Positions 55,488 through 64,000 of a stretch of 64,000 bases of DNA are shown here, piece after piece. The notes under the pieces are model-generated. The model did no database searches. It was not told where the DNA came from and worked only from the letters and a program-made list of their open reading frames with translations. Within the stretch, counting starts at the first letter, position 1, and each line of letters starts with the position of its first letter. A program made the position numbers and the translations under genes. The stretch is from Arion vulgaris (taxonomy: Eukaryota; Mollusca; Gastropoda; Stylommatophora; Arionidae): NCBI GenBank assembly GCA_020796225.1, contig CM036758.1:27908322-27972321 (forward strand), written 5' to 3'.

Positions 55488-55715
55488 AATAACAATATTA
55501 GAGTGGTTGTTTCCCTTGCTGACTTATAAAGTTATTCCATTTCTAGCCTGGAATGTGGAGATATTATTTTTAATTTACTATAATTAAATATTTAAAGCAA
55601 ACAGATAATTGACATATTGTGTTTTTGTAAGTTGGAAGTGCTTTGTTTGTTATGTTGGGGAATAACCATTTTGTAAGCAGAGACACGCTTCTTTCAATTT
55701 AAGAACTAGTTTTCT

Positions 55716-55815
55716 TAGTTATATAGTTATTCTTTGTTATATAGTTATTCTTTGTTATATAGTTATTCTTAGTTATATAGTTATTCTTAGTTATATAGTT
55801 ATTCTTAGTTATATC
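55716..55815. repeat. 18-bp minisatellite
   Basis: About six units of agttatatagttattctt (tttg or ttag variants). The first R1 copy has a single unit-like stretch at the corresponding place (near 2235). Confidence 0.9.
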
Positions 55816-56317
55816 AGAGCTTGTAAGTCAACAAAAATTAACAAAAACAAGAATGAACTATTATCAAAAAATCAAAGTGATTTATTAAAGTGATGAGGAT
55901 GTCTCTATGCTGTCTGTTTCAAGTCTCCTGATTGGTTCACATGTTTACAACCTTCCATTTTATACTCAAGATAATAATTTAAAAAAAAAGGAATTAATAT
56001 TACACAGTTATATGTGACTTCCAGAGGAACACAAATGTTAAATAAATATATAAATACTACACAGATATATGATACTTCTATGGAAACACAATTGACAAAC
56101 AAATAATCAGCACCAATACTTTTTCATGCAGACTAAGTTGGCTAGATACGTTAATAAATAACGTCACAAAATGTTATTTTCATGTCATTATGCATCATTA
56201 CATTTTTTTGTGACATTATATAAGTATATCTACTATTATTCTATATTATGAATATATACTATTGTTCTAATTTATGAATTTCTACTATTATACTAATCTA
56301 TGAATTTCTACTATTAT

Positions 56318-56530
56318 ACTCATCATTCATCATCATCATTGGCCTCTTTGTCTCAGGAGACAATAGGTGTTGCGTCACGTAGTATGTTCTGTGCTGAATC
56401 ACAACGTTTCATGTGGCTGTAATGGCCTATTCTGGAGTGGCAATCCTTGCCACAGTTGCTGCAGGTAAAACAGGAGACTAGAGCCGATGCATGGGATGTT
56501 CTCTCTGCTTTCTGTGGTCTCTTCTCTCTG
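56318..56530 (-). pseudogene. LINE 3' end with zinc-finger tail, second copy
   Basis: The minus strand reads FTCSNCGKDCHSRIGHYSHMK, here cited as FTCSNCGKDCHSRIGH then SHMKRC: a complete CxxC...C...H finger that ends this LINE class. It is followed by a tail of tgatgatgatga. It is better preserved than the copy at 7920-8265, but shorter at its 5' side. Confidence 0.7.
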
Positions 56531-57197
56531 CACTATTATACTAATTTATGAATATCTACTATTATTCTAATCTATTATTTCTTACTTGAAGAAAGTAGTG
56601 TTCAGCTATATGTAGCTGCCGTGTACTACTTTTTCCACCAGAATCTTTATACTTTTTATTTCCTTGTCTTTAAAGCTTTATACTCATCTGGATTATCACT
56701 GGAATGTAACTGTTTGTTTCCATTCCAGTCTTTGGCTTTGATGTTTTTCTTTCTTTATACAATTTTAAAATTTGTCTTTTATAATAAAGAAGTTAGTTCT
56801 ATTTCTTTTGCTAATGCCAGGTATCGTCCAAGTATGTAATTTGTTTAGTTCTCACAGAAGGGTACACGTCTATCGTCTGTGTTATTTTTTCCCCATTCCA
56901 TGTAGTGCCACAATGTGTTCGTATTCCTATTTTGGCATACCTTGCTATGTATTGATATTGTTATTGTTTTTGTATTTGATAAAACTACAGTACTTTGGTT
57001 TGACGTGTATTGCGACATTGCTTCTTAGTTGCAATGCAGTCTTCCCTCATATAGATAATACAATGTCTTATTCCAACATTATGCTATCAATGCCAAAACT
57101 GCACCCTCATATCAAGCGGACGAAACAAAACTAGTCACTACAGAGATGAATATTGTCTACGTAGAATGCTAGAAGTATAAAGAAGAATTAGTTTTAA

Positions 57198-57797
57198 CAT
57201 TTAGTTCTTTCAGGACATCAATGTTCTTTCTTTTTTCTGTCAACGGTATTCGTAGGATCTTTCTGTATCATTTAGTTTCGAAGAACTGGATTTTCATTCT
57301 TGTTTTTTGTGTAATGTCCATGATTCACAACCATAAGTAGCCACTGGAAAAATGTATGCTCTCAATATTTTTAATTTAAATATTTTGCTGGTGCCTTGCC
57401 ACATGTTCTTCATTGTGGTTAACTTCTTGATTGCTATTGCCAATCTTCTTGAGAACTCCTTGGAGCAGTCACCGTTGTTGTTAATTATTGAACCCAGGCA
57501 TGCGTAGCTCTCTACACATTGACGTTCTTCATTGTTTATTTGGATGTTAGGTAAGCCTTTTGCTTTGTCAGTTGACATGATTTTTGTTTTTGTGTATTCA
57601 AATATAGATGTTGGTCTTCACTATGATTCTTGGTCGTCATAATTAAGTTTTCCAAACCCTCTTTGCTGGTGGATAATAATACTGTATCGTCTACGTATCT
57701 ATGCTCTGGTATGGATTTGCCGGCAATAGTGAGAGGGTCGTAATTCACATAGTTGGCATCTTCTTTTACATTCCTCATGATGTTCACCGCATACCTA
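57198..57797 (-). pseudogene. LINE F fragment, second copy
   Basis: From the 5' side: NIMRNVKEDANYVNYDPLTI, HRYVDDTVLLSTSKEGLENL (motif C, YVDD, intact), then KGLPNIQINNEERQ, SYACLGSIINNNGDCS, LRAYIFPVATYGCESW. It lies exactly between R1 and R2 of the second copy. Both ends are truncated relative to the LINE F fragment at 45061-45989, which extends further on each side. Confidence 0.8.
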
Positions 57798-57974
57798 TAG
57801 TAACCAGTTAAACATCGCGTGTGTGAGCAACTTACAGGCAGTGAATTGTAATCAAATTTCTGGTTCTAAAAAAGGGAAATTATGGTTAACATTCACAAAT
57901 ATTGATGTGCTGTATATGGTGGTTGTGCATTCAAAAGTCATACCGTCAGGCTAAGAGAGTTAAAGTTTCATAAA

Positions 57975-58860
57975 GTAAAAATACGGAGCTGCATGAACTT
58001 CCACACTATGGACGTTCTGAAATGGCTACCAGTCCTGACATGTAGAACTATGTTGATATCATTATTTCATATGATGGACGCATTACAGGTCAACAATTGA
58101 CATTGTAGCTATTAGTCTGCAAGCAAAGTACGATTACAATGTTCAAAACTTGAATGTTCCAAGATTTGCGCAAGATGTATTCCGCAAAGTCTCACACATT
58201 TCAACGAGAAACAATTAGTTCTGAAATCTTGAAGCGATTCGAAACTGAGGGAGCGAACATTTTATAAAAGACTGTTATATGTGATAAAATCTGAGTGCAT
58301 TATTTTGAGACTGAAATAAGATGCAGTCAATAAAGTGACATCATCTACAATCACAGGAAATAAAGTCAAGACTACTTTATCAGTAGAAAGGGTTACGCTA
58401 GTTGTCTTTTTGGGAATTGATGATGTTATTCTTGTACATATGATGTTAAGAAGTGAGATAATCAATTCTGAAGCTAACATCACAACACTAACAAAACTCA
58501 ATAAGTGGTTCTGCAGAGTGCAGCTCATCAAGAATACAGTAGAACTTACTCCAACACACTACAGCTCGTCAACACACAAGTTAGAAAACAAAAGAAGCAA
58601 TTAACAAATTGAGCTGAACTGTACTCTGTACTCTACGGCCTCGATCTGGCTTCATGCGATTTTCATCTTTATTGTTTCATTTAAAAATGTGCCACATGGA
58701 CTCAATGTTTGATGAGGATGTAGATGTGATTAAAGCAGTAAATAAATGGCTAAGTCAACAAGATAACACCTGGTACATGGAAGACAATTGTTTTTGTTTC
58801 GCGTTGACTAAAGTCGTACATGTTGAGGTACAACTGTGTACATTTTATTTATTTTGAAAA
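57975..58860 (+). pseudogene. Mariner-like transposase, copy B, dead
   Basis: Readable: CDKI, stop, VHYFETE, then NSEANITTLTKLNKWFCRVQ, DLASCDFHLYCF (the usual DLAPxDFHLF) and a C-terminal FDEDVDVIKAVNKWLSQQDN with TWYMEDN. It lacks the repeat X interruption but has its own small deletion around the segment that should hold the second catalytic aspartate. It shares the TGA before VHYFE with copy A. Confidence 0.8.
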
Positions 58861-59009
58861 AATAGTTTGTGAATAAAAATATTGTGGATCATTACGTTCT
58901 GATCCTATCGTGTATTCACTTGAAAATGAATAAAAAAATAATACAACTTACAGTCACTTGAAAACAAACTGACAGAAACAATACAACATATATTCACTTG
59001 AAAATGAAC

Positions 59010-59392
59010 TGAAACATACGAACACTACAAGAAGAATGAAACATACAAACACTACAAGAAGAATGAAACATACAAACACTACAAGAAGAATGAAACATAC
59101 AAACACTACAAGAAGAATGAAACATACGAACACTACAAGAAGAATGAAACATACAAACATTACAAGAAGAATGAAACATACAAACACTACAAGAAGAATG
59201 AAACATACAAACACTACAAGAAGAATGAAACATACAAACACTACAAGAAGAATGAAACATACAAACACTAAAGAAGAATGAAACATACGAACACTACAAG
59301 AAGAATGAAACATACAAACATTACAAGAAGAATGAAACATACAAACACTACAAGAAGAATGAAACATACAAACACTACAAGAAGAATGAAAT
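59010..59392. repeat. 27-bp minisatellite, short version
   Basis: About 14 units of the same 27-bp sequence as 30495-33700, with the same flanking cacttgaaaatgaactgaaac on the left and gaatacaaagaataat on the right. One unit has a single-base deletion at 59271. Confidence 0.97.
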
Positions 59393-59769
59393 ACAAAGAA
59401 TAATAAGAAAAATATCATGTTAAATGTGAGACGAGGGATTAGTGCAACAATTAGAGCATTATATTATTTAGTTTGACACACATGGGATATAGGTTTATTT
59501 CTCGCTATCGACATTAAACAAATAATGAAATAACTTGGTCCACCTTTCTCCTGCAGAAGTGGGTTTGAAAGTGTCCATAGATAGACACTTCATACGTTAT
59601 GTTCTGCACAAATATATTTTAATTTTCTCACTTTAAATAAGAGATACACTACTAGCTACCACATGACTGACTTTCCTTGGATAAATGGACATAATCATCA
59701 TGTTTGCTTTCAGAAAGTTCCCATAGGTTGAGCACATTTACCTTACAACTTGCAGGTAATATGCATATA

Positions 59770-59960
59770 CTCACACGTATACACACACACCTACACACAA
59801 ACACACACTCACACACCTATACATACATATATAAAGACATCCATACTTACATAGATAACATATATATTTTTACATACATCTATTCACATGTACACACACA
59901 TTCATATATATATATATATATATACATACATACAGACATCCATACTAGCATACATAACAC
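59770..59960. repeat. acac/cata/tata microsatellite
   Basis: Simple sequence of mixed ac, cata and ta repeats. It is longer and more ac-rich than the counterpart at 34640-34760. Confidence 0.9.
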
Positions 59961-60244
59961 ATACATAGACATTCAAAAGAAATAGAATTCAGTTCAAGAT
60001 TTTAATCAAAATAAAAATCACTCACATTACTACATAAACTGAGTAAAGAGAAGATTTACAAACTGCCCACAGAAATTCATCTGAGAATGAAGTTCTTCAG
60101 TTTACGAAAAGTCATTCGTCTCATGCGTACAGGCATTCGTCTTAGAATAAAGTTCCTTAAACTAGGGACAAGTATCAGTTTCAGAAGGAAGTTCAGGCTG
60201 TGCACAGACATAAGTCTCGAAATATAGTGTTTTAGACAATAAAA

Positions 60245-61015
60245 GTGATTGAGTCTTATAATGAAGTTCTTCAGACTTTGTTTATGTATAATTCTCAGAA
60301 TGAAGTTCTTCAGACTTTGTTTATGTATGATTCTCAGAATGAAGTTCTTCAGACTTTGTTTATGTATGATTCTCAGAATGAAGTTCTTCAGACTTTGTTT
60401 ATGTATAATTCTCAGAATGAAGTTCTTCAGACTTTGTTTATGTCTGATTCTCAGAATGAAGTTCTTCAGACTTTGTTTATGTCTGATTCTCAGAATGAAG
60501 TTCTTCAGACTTTGTTTATGTCTAATTCTCAGAATGAAGTTCTTCAGACTTTGTTTATGTATGATTCTCAGAATGAAGTTCTTCAGACGTTGTTTATGTA
60601 TGATTCTCAGAATGAAGTTCTTCAGACTTTGTTTATGTATGATTATCAGAATGAAGTTCTTCAGACTTTGTTTATGTATGATTCTCAGAATGAAGTTCTT
60701 CAGACGTTGTTTATGTATGATTCTCAGAATGAAGTTCTTCAGACTTTGTTTATGTCTAATTCTCAGAATGAAGTTCTTCAGACTTTGTTTATGTCTGATT
60801 CTCAGAATGAAGTTCTTCAGACTTTGTTTATGTCTAATTCTCAGAATGAAGTTCTTCAGACTTTGTTTATGTCTAATTCTCAGAATGAAGTTCTTCAGAC
60901 TTTGTTTATGTCTGATTCTCAGAATGAAGTTCTTCAGACTTTGTTTATGTCTGATTCTGAGAATTAAGTTCTTCAGACTTTGTTTATGTAGGATTTTCAG
61001 AATGAAGTTCTTCAG
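60245..61015. repeat. 39-bp minisatellite
   Basis: About 19-20 highly similar units (ctcagaatgaagttcttcag, then actttgtttatgtmtgatt). 39 is a multiple of three, so both strands show long frames (SQNEVLQTLFMYD on plus, KNFILRIRHKQSL on minus). The first R2 copy has only a few degenerate units. Unit variants: tatga/tctga/tctaa, and acgttg/actttg. Confidence 0.97.
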
Positions 61016-61160
61016 AGTAAACACGTTGTACATGTTGAATATGTCGTTTGGGGATATTTAGAAGAAAATGAATTTTTTCATCTAATTAATAAACTGACTG
61101 AGGTTTAACAATTCAAACAGAAGAACATATAACTAAAGCTGACACTACTCACTATTTAAT

Positions 61161-61348
61161 AATAATAATTATAATAATAATTCCTCTCGTACCGTTATAC
61201 GTTACATAGGGCCTGCAAGTAATTTCTCCATACCGCTCTATCCTGGGCAACTCGCTCAATCTCCTCCATGGAACTGAGACCGATATTTCCTGCCTCTTTC
61301 AGCAAAGTTCCCTTAGGTTGACCTCTCTTTCTTGAACCCTTTGCATCC
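61161..61348 (-). mobile_element. LINE H 3' fragment with TSD
   Basis: 188 bp matching the end of LINE H (minus strand GRERGQ-type end, stop, gtataacggtacgag, then att repeats). It is flanked by CACTATTTAAT at 61150-61160 and 61349-61359. The first R2 copy (36668-36700) has this target once with no insert. Confidence 0.9.
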
Positions 61349-62489
61349 CACTATTTAATTGTAGTAAGTACATTCACGGCAGTTAATTCTCACAAATTAA
61401 CATGAGAATAGAAAACTGCAAGTGTAAGACTTTCCAATTAACAGAAGAATCTAAGTCTGTAACTGTCTCACATCACCATTTTTTCTGAAACATTTCTCAT
61501 GACGTTCTTCCTTTCTCTGTGGATTCAATCCTTTGTATTGCTAATTAAACAATTACACTGTTTAATTTCTTGTTCTCTTCCACGCGTCTGTTTTTGTCAT
61601 CATTTCTTAAGCTAATGACATGAAATAAGCAATGGCGCCATCTGTTGGCAAACCTTTGTGTTTATTATATTCTTGGTTACAGTTCATATTTTCTAGTCAT
61701 AGAATAAAAAAACATTCTCTATTAACTTTGAGCAAACTAAACAACTTTCATTGTTAGAAAAATATTGAGTTCCATATTGGTCAGAGAAAGAGAGAGAGTT
61801 AGTAGTTAAATATGAAACTAGAAATCGTGTTTTTTTTCTGAAGATGAAATGAGAACAGTTAAACTTGTCTGTTGGAAGAACTCTACTGAGTTTTCTATAA
61901 AGTAATGACACAGTCCTATTCTAGCATTGAAAATCCAATGTTATAGACAACACAATACCGGTACTGACAGCATCTCTGTATTCTCTTGGACATAACGTTT
62001 CCTTTCCGTCTCAGAAAGTCTTAGAAGTTCCGTCACGTGTGACGCTATTAGTGATGTTACTGCGCTAGATGACTCAGACTTCAGTAAATGTTGGTAAAAT
62101 AAAAATATCTGGAGATTATCAAACAATAAAATAATATTATTTGATTATATCTGAGATGTAAAAACTGTTCATGTTAAACTCGAGACATCAGTGTAAGTAT
62201 AACACATACCAGGACTTCTGTTCCCATAAACGAGAAGCTCTATAGAAACAGCATTATGTGCCTATCAAAGCAAAGATAATCAATTTAGCTTGTGGAAGTA
62301 ACGTCCACTGGAGGTTTATCTTGCTGGATGGAATCAACGCTTTCATCTTCAGCATGACATCATGATGAAATAAAGTAACTGCAATGTTTTTCTTCCCAGT
62401 AGAAGACTATACACAACTTCTGACGTTGCACTCATTGCTAGTTTAGAGAAATAGTTCACGGAAATATATAGAGATAATCTATAGAAGTC

Positions 62490-63090
62490 AACCAGAGCAG
62501 TTCACCTATTTAGGCAGCAATTTTGATTGCACAGGAAATGTTAAAAAGAAATTATGATACGAATTGACAAAGCAACATCAGCTTTTAAAAGTCTAAATAA
62601 AATATGGAACTGCAAGTTATATAGTATTAAAACTAAATTACGAATTTTCAATTCAAATGTTGTATCAATCCTAACATATGCCAGCGAGGTTGGAAAATGA
62701 CTAAAGATATAGAAAGCAAGTTGAATGCATTTGAAAATAGATGTCTGCGAAAAATAATGAATATAAATGGAACGAAATCAGGAGAAGTGATGAAATCAGA
62801 GACACTAGTGACAACTGTTATAAGAAAGAGAAGATGGAGATATGTTGGGCACATCTTGAGGAGAAATGATCAATGAATATCAAAGTAGACATTGAGGTGG
62901 GATGCAAAGGTTCAAGAAGAGAGGTCGACCCAAGGAGACCCTGAAACGAACTTTGCTGAGAGGCAGGAAATATCGGTCACAGTTCCATCGAGGAAATTGA
63001 ACGAGTTGCCCAGGATAGAGCTGTATGGAGAAATTACTTGCAGGCCTATGTAACGTATAACTGTACGAGAGGAATTATTATTAGTATTGT
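62490..63090 (+). mobile_element. LINE H 3' fragment with TSD, second
   Basis: About 600 bp starting gagcagttcacctatttagg and ending gtataactgtacgag plus att repeats; it matches 50417-51035 with many indels. It is flanked by TATAGAAGTC (62480-62489; 63091-63100). The first R2 copy has an empty version near 37835 (ctatataagtctac). Confidence 0.9.
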
Positions 63091-63100
63091 TATAGAAGTC

Positions 63101-63589
63101 TACTTTGTCAGACAGAGTTCACAGAATAAATGTAAACAAAGATGTGGAAAATCGCTATCTGTACAGGCAAAAATAAAATCACGTCCGCTGTCTGTAACAA
63201 GGAACAAACAAGTGCAAACAGAACTTTTTCGCTGATGGAAATAATGTAAAGAACAATATTTGTGTATAGATCATTAAACATGTGTTTTTTGTCAACATTT
63301 ATGTGATTTTTTTCATCGAGAACTAGAAACTGCATTTTGTTGCATGTGCGTTTTAAGATGTAGAATAGCAATAGAATGTCCTCACACAAATGTCCTAATG
63401 GATGGTACAATTAAAGTAGATCCGCCTATGTCCTATTAGATTTGGGTAAAAGACCTAATATTTTAACAAAGTGATGAAAATAGTTTAATTAATGTTTTGA
63501 TCATCGATAGATAAATTAATAACACTGGGCTAGTAACAATGTGTCGAGGAGATTCCGGTGCTAGAGACATGTTATATCAGATGGAAATA
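63101..63589 (+). repeat. R2 segment, second copy, right part
   Basis: Matches about 37900-38640 without the ~34-bp expansion (tgtcaacatttatgt, gaatgtcctcacacaaatgtc, gaggagattccggtgctaga). No gene. Confidence 0.65.
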
Positions 63590-64000
63590 CTGGTATGTTA
63601 TATCACTTTCATAGCACTGACATGTTATATCACATCACAACAAGACACTGAAATGTTATATCACATCACAACAAGACACTGACATCTTATATCATATCAC
63701 AACAAGACACTGACATGTTATATCACATCACAACAAGACACTATCATATTATATCATATTACATCAAGACACTGACATGTTATATCACAACAAGGCACTG
63801 ACATGTTAATATCATATCACAACAAGACACTGACATGTTATATCACATCACAACAAGACACTATCATATTATATCATATCACATCAAGACACTGACATGT
63901 TATATCACAACAAGGCACTGACATGTTAATATCATATCATAATAAGACACTGACATGTTAATATCATATCACAACAAGACACTGACATGTTATATCACAA
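63590..64000. repeat. ~31-bp minisatellite, long, runs off window
   Basis: At least eleven units of caagacactgacatgttata, then tcacatcacaa, with small indels. A block of about 120 bp recurs (63720-63810 and 63840-63930, both containing actatcatattatatcatat). The array reaches the window edge, so its length is unknown. Confidence 0.95.

Larger units (their letters stand above)
55488..57197 (+). repeat. Block R1, second copy (compact)
   Basis: A contiguous version of R1 without the THAP remnant, both I-group LINEs, or the TTAA element. Landmarks in order: ttcaataacaatattagag, ggttatatcagagc-like segment, gtgacttccag, tactacacagatatatg, 26-bp repeats with a LINE tail, gattatcactggaatg, ttttaaaatttgt (single target site), ccatgtagt, caaaactagtcactacag. 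It is directly followed by LINE F and then R2. Confidence 0.85.
57798..64000 (+). repeat. Block R2, second copy (runs off window)
   Basis: Same order as 27171-38870. It contains LINE H fragments at 61161-61348 and 62490-63090 that the first copy lacks, and lacks the first copy's four insertions. Minisatellite lengths differ strongly between the copies (27-bp short, 39-bp long, 41-bp single, ~31-bp long). Confidence 0.85.

Noticed and set aside
60077..61061. Frames of 240-318 codons with SQNEVLQTLFMYD or KNFILRIRHKQSL repeats
   Set aside because: Same effect from the 39-bp minisatellite; three overlapping frames are open and the other R2 copy has no equivalent.

Overview
This window looks like nuclear DNA of an invertebrate animal. 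It is AT-rich and low in genes, and it is crowded with eukaryotic transposons: several kinds of non-LTR retrotransposon (LINE), a hAT and a mariner DNA transposon, tRNA-derived SINEs and many minisatellites. No bacterial gene organisation, rRNA or true tRNA gene was seen. A lophotrochozoan, perhaps a mollusc, would fit the mix of RTE-like and RNase H-bearing LINEs, SINEs and an intronless class A GPCR exon. That placement is inference. All homology statements come from reading the sequence, not from searches.

Layout. 0-1.9 kb: a LINE tail and unassigned DNA. 1.9-13.6 kb: the first copy of a dispersed block (R1), broken by a THAP fragment, an RNase H-type LINE on + (3.2-6.9 kb), a TTAA-flanked element, a 26-bp minisatellite and a second copy of the same LINE on - (9.13-13.09 kb, 13-bp target duplication). 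14-21.5 kb: a nest of minus-strand LINEs. One LINE is interrupted by a second LINE and by a SINE, and a neighbouring LINE fragment contains an 83-bp tandem array made from its own reverse transcriptase sequence. 22.3-26.4 kb: a hAT element with terminal repeats and a target duplication, its transposase split by a 1.34-kb LTR-like insertion. 27.2-38.9 kb: block R2, first copy, with a dead mariner and a string of minisatellites including a 3.2-kb array of a 27-bp unit. 39-53.4 kb: more LINEs, SINEs and a GC-richer interspersed repeat (called X here). 54.0-55.0 kb: an intact 329-codon seven-transmembrane receptor, the only convincing host gene. 55.5-57.2 kb and 57.8-64 kb: second copies of R1 and R2, now almost adjacent.

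The main structural result is that 55.5-64 kb is a second, same-strand copy of material spread over 1.9-38.9 kb. Comparing the copies gives natural empty sites for several insertions, and shows the same minisatellite loci expanded in one copy and short in the other. Nothing here reads as a co-operating gene system. The interest lies in genome dynamics (LINE sequence turning into tandem arrays, array turnover in duplicates, nested insertion) and in the divergent receptor.
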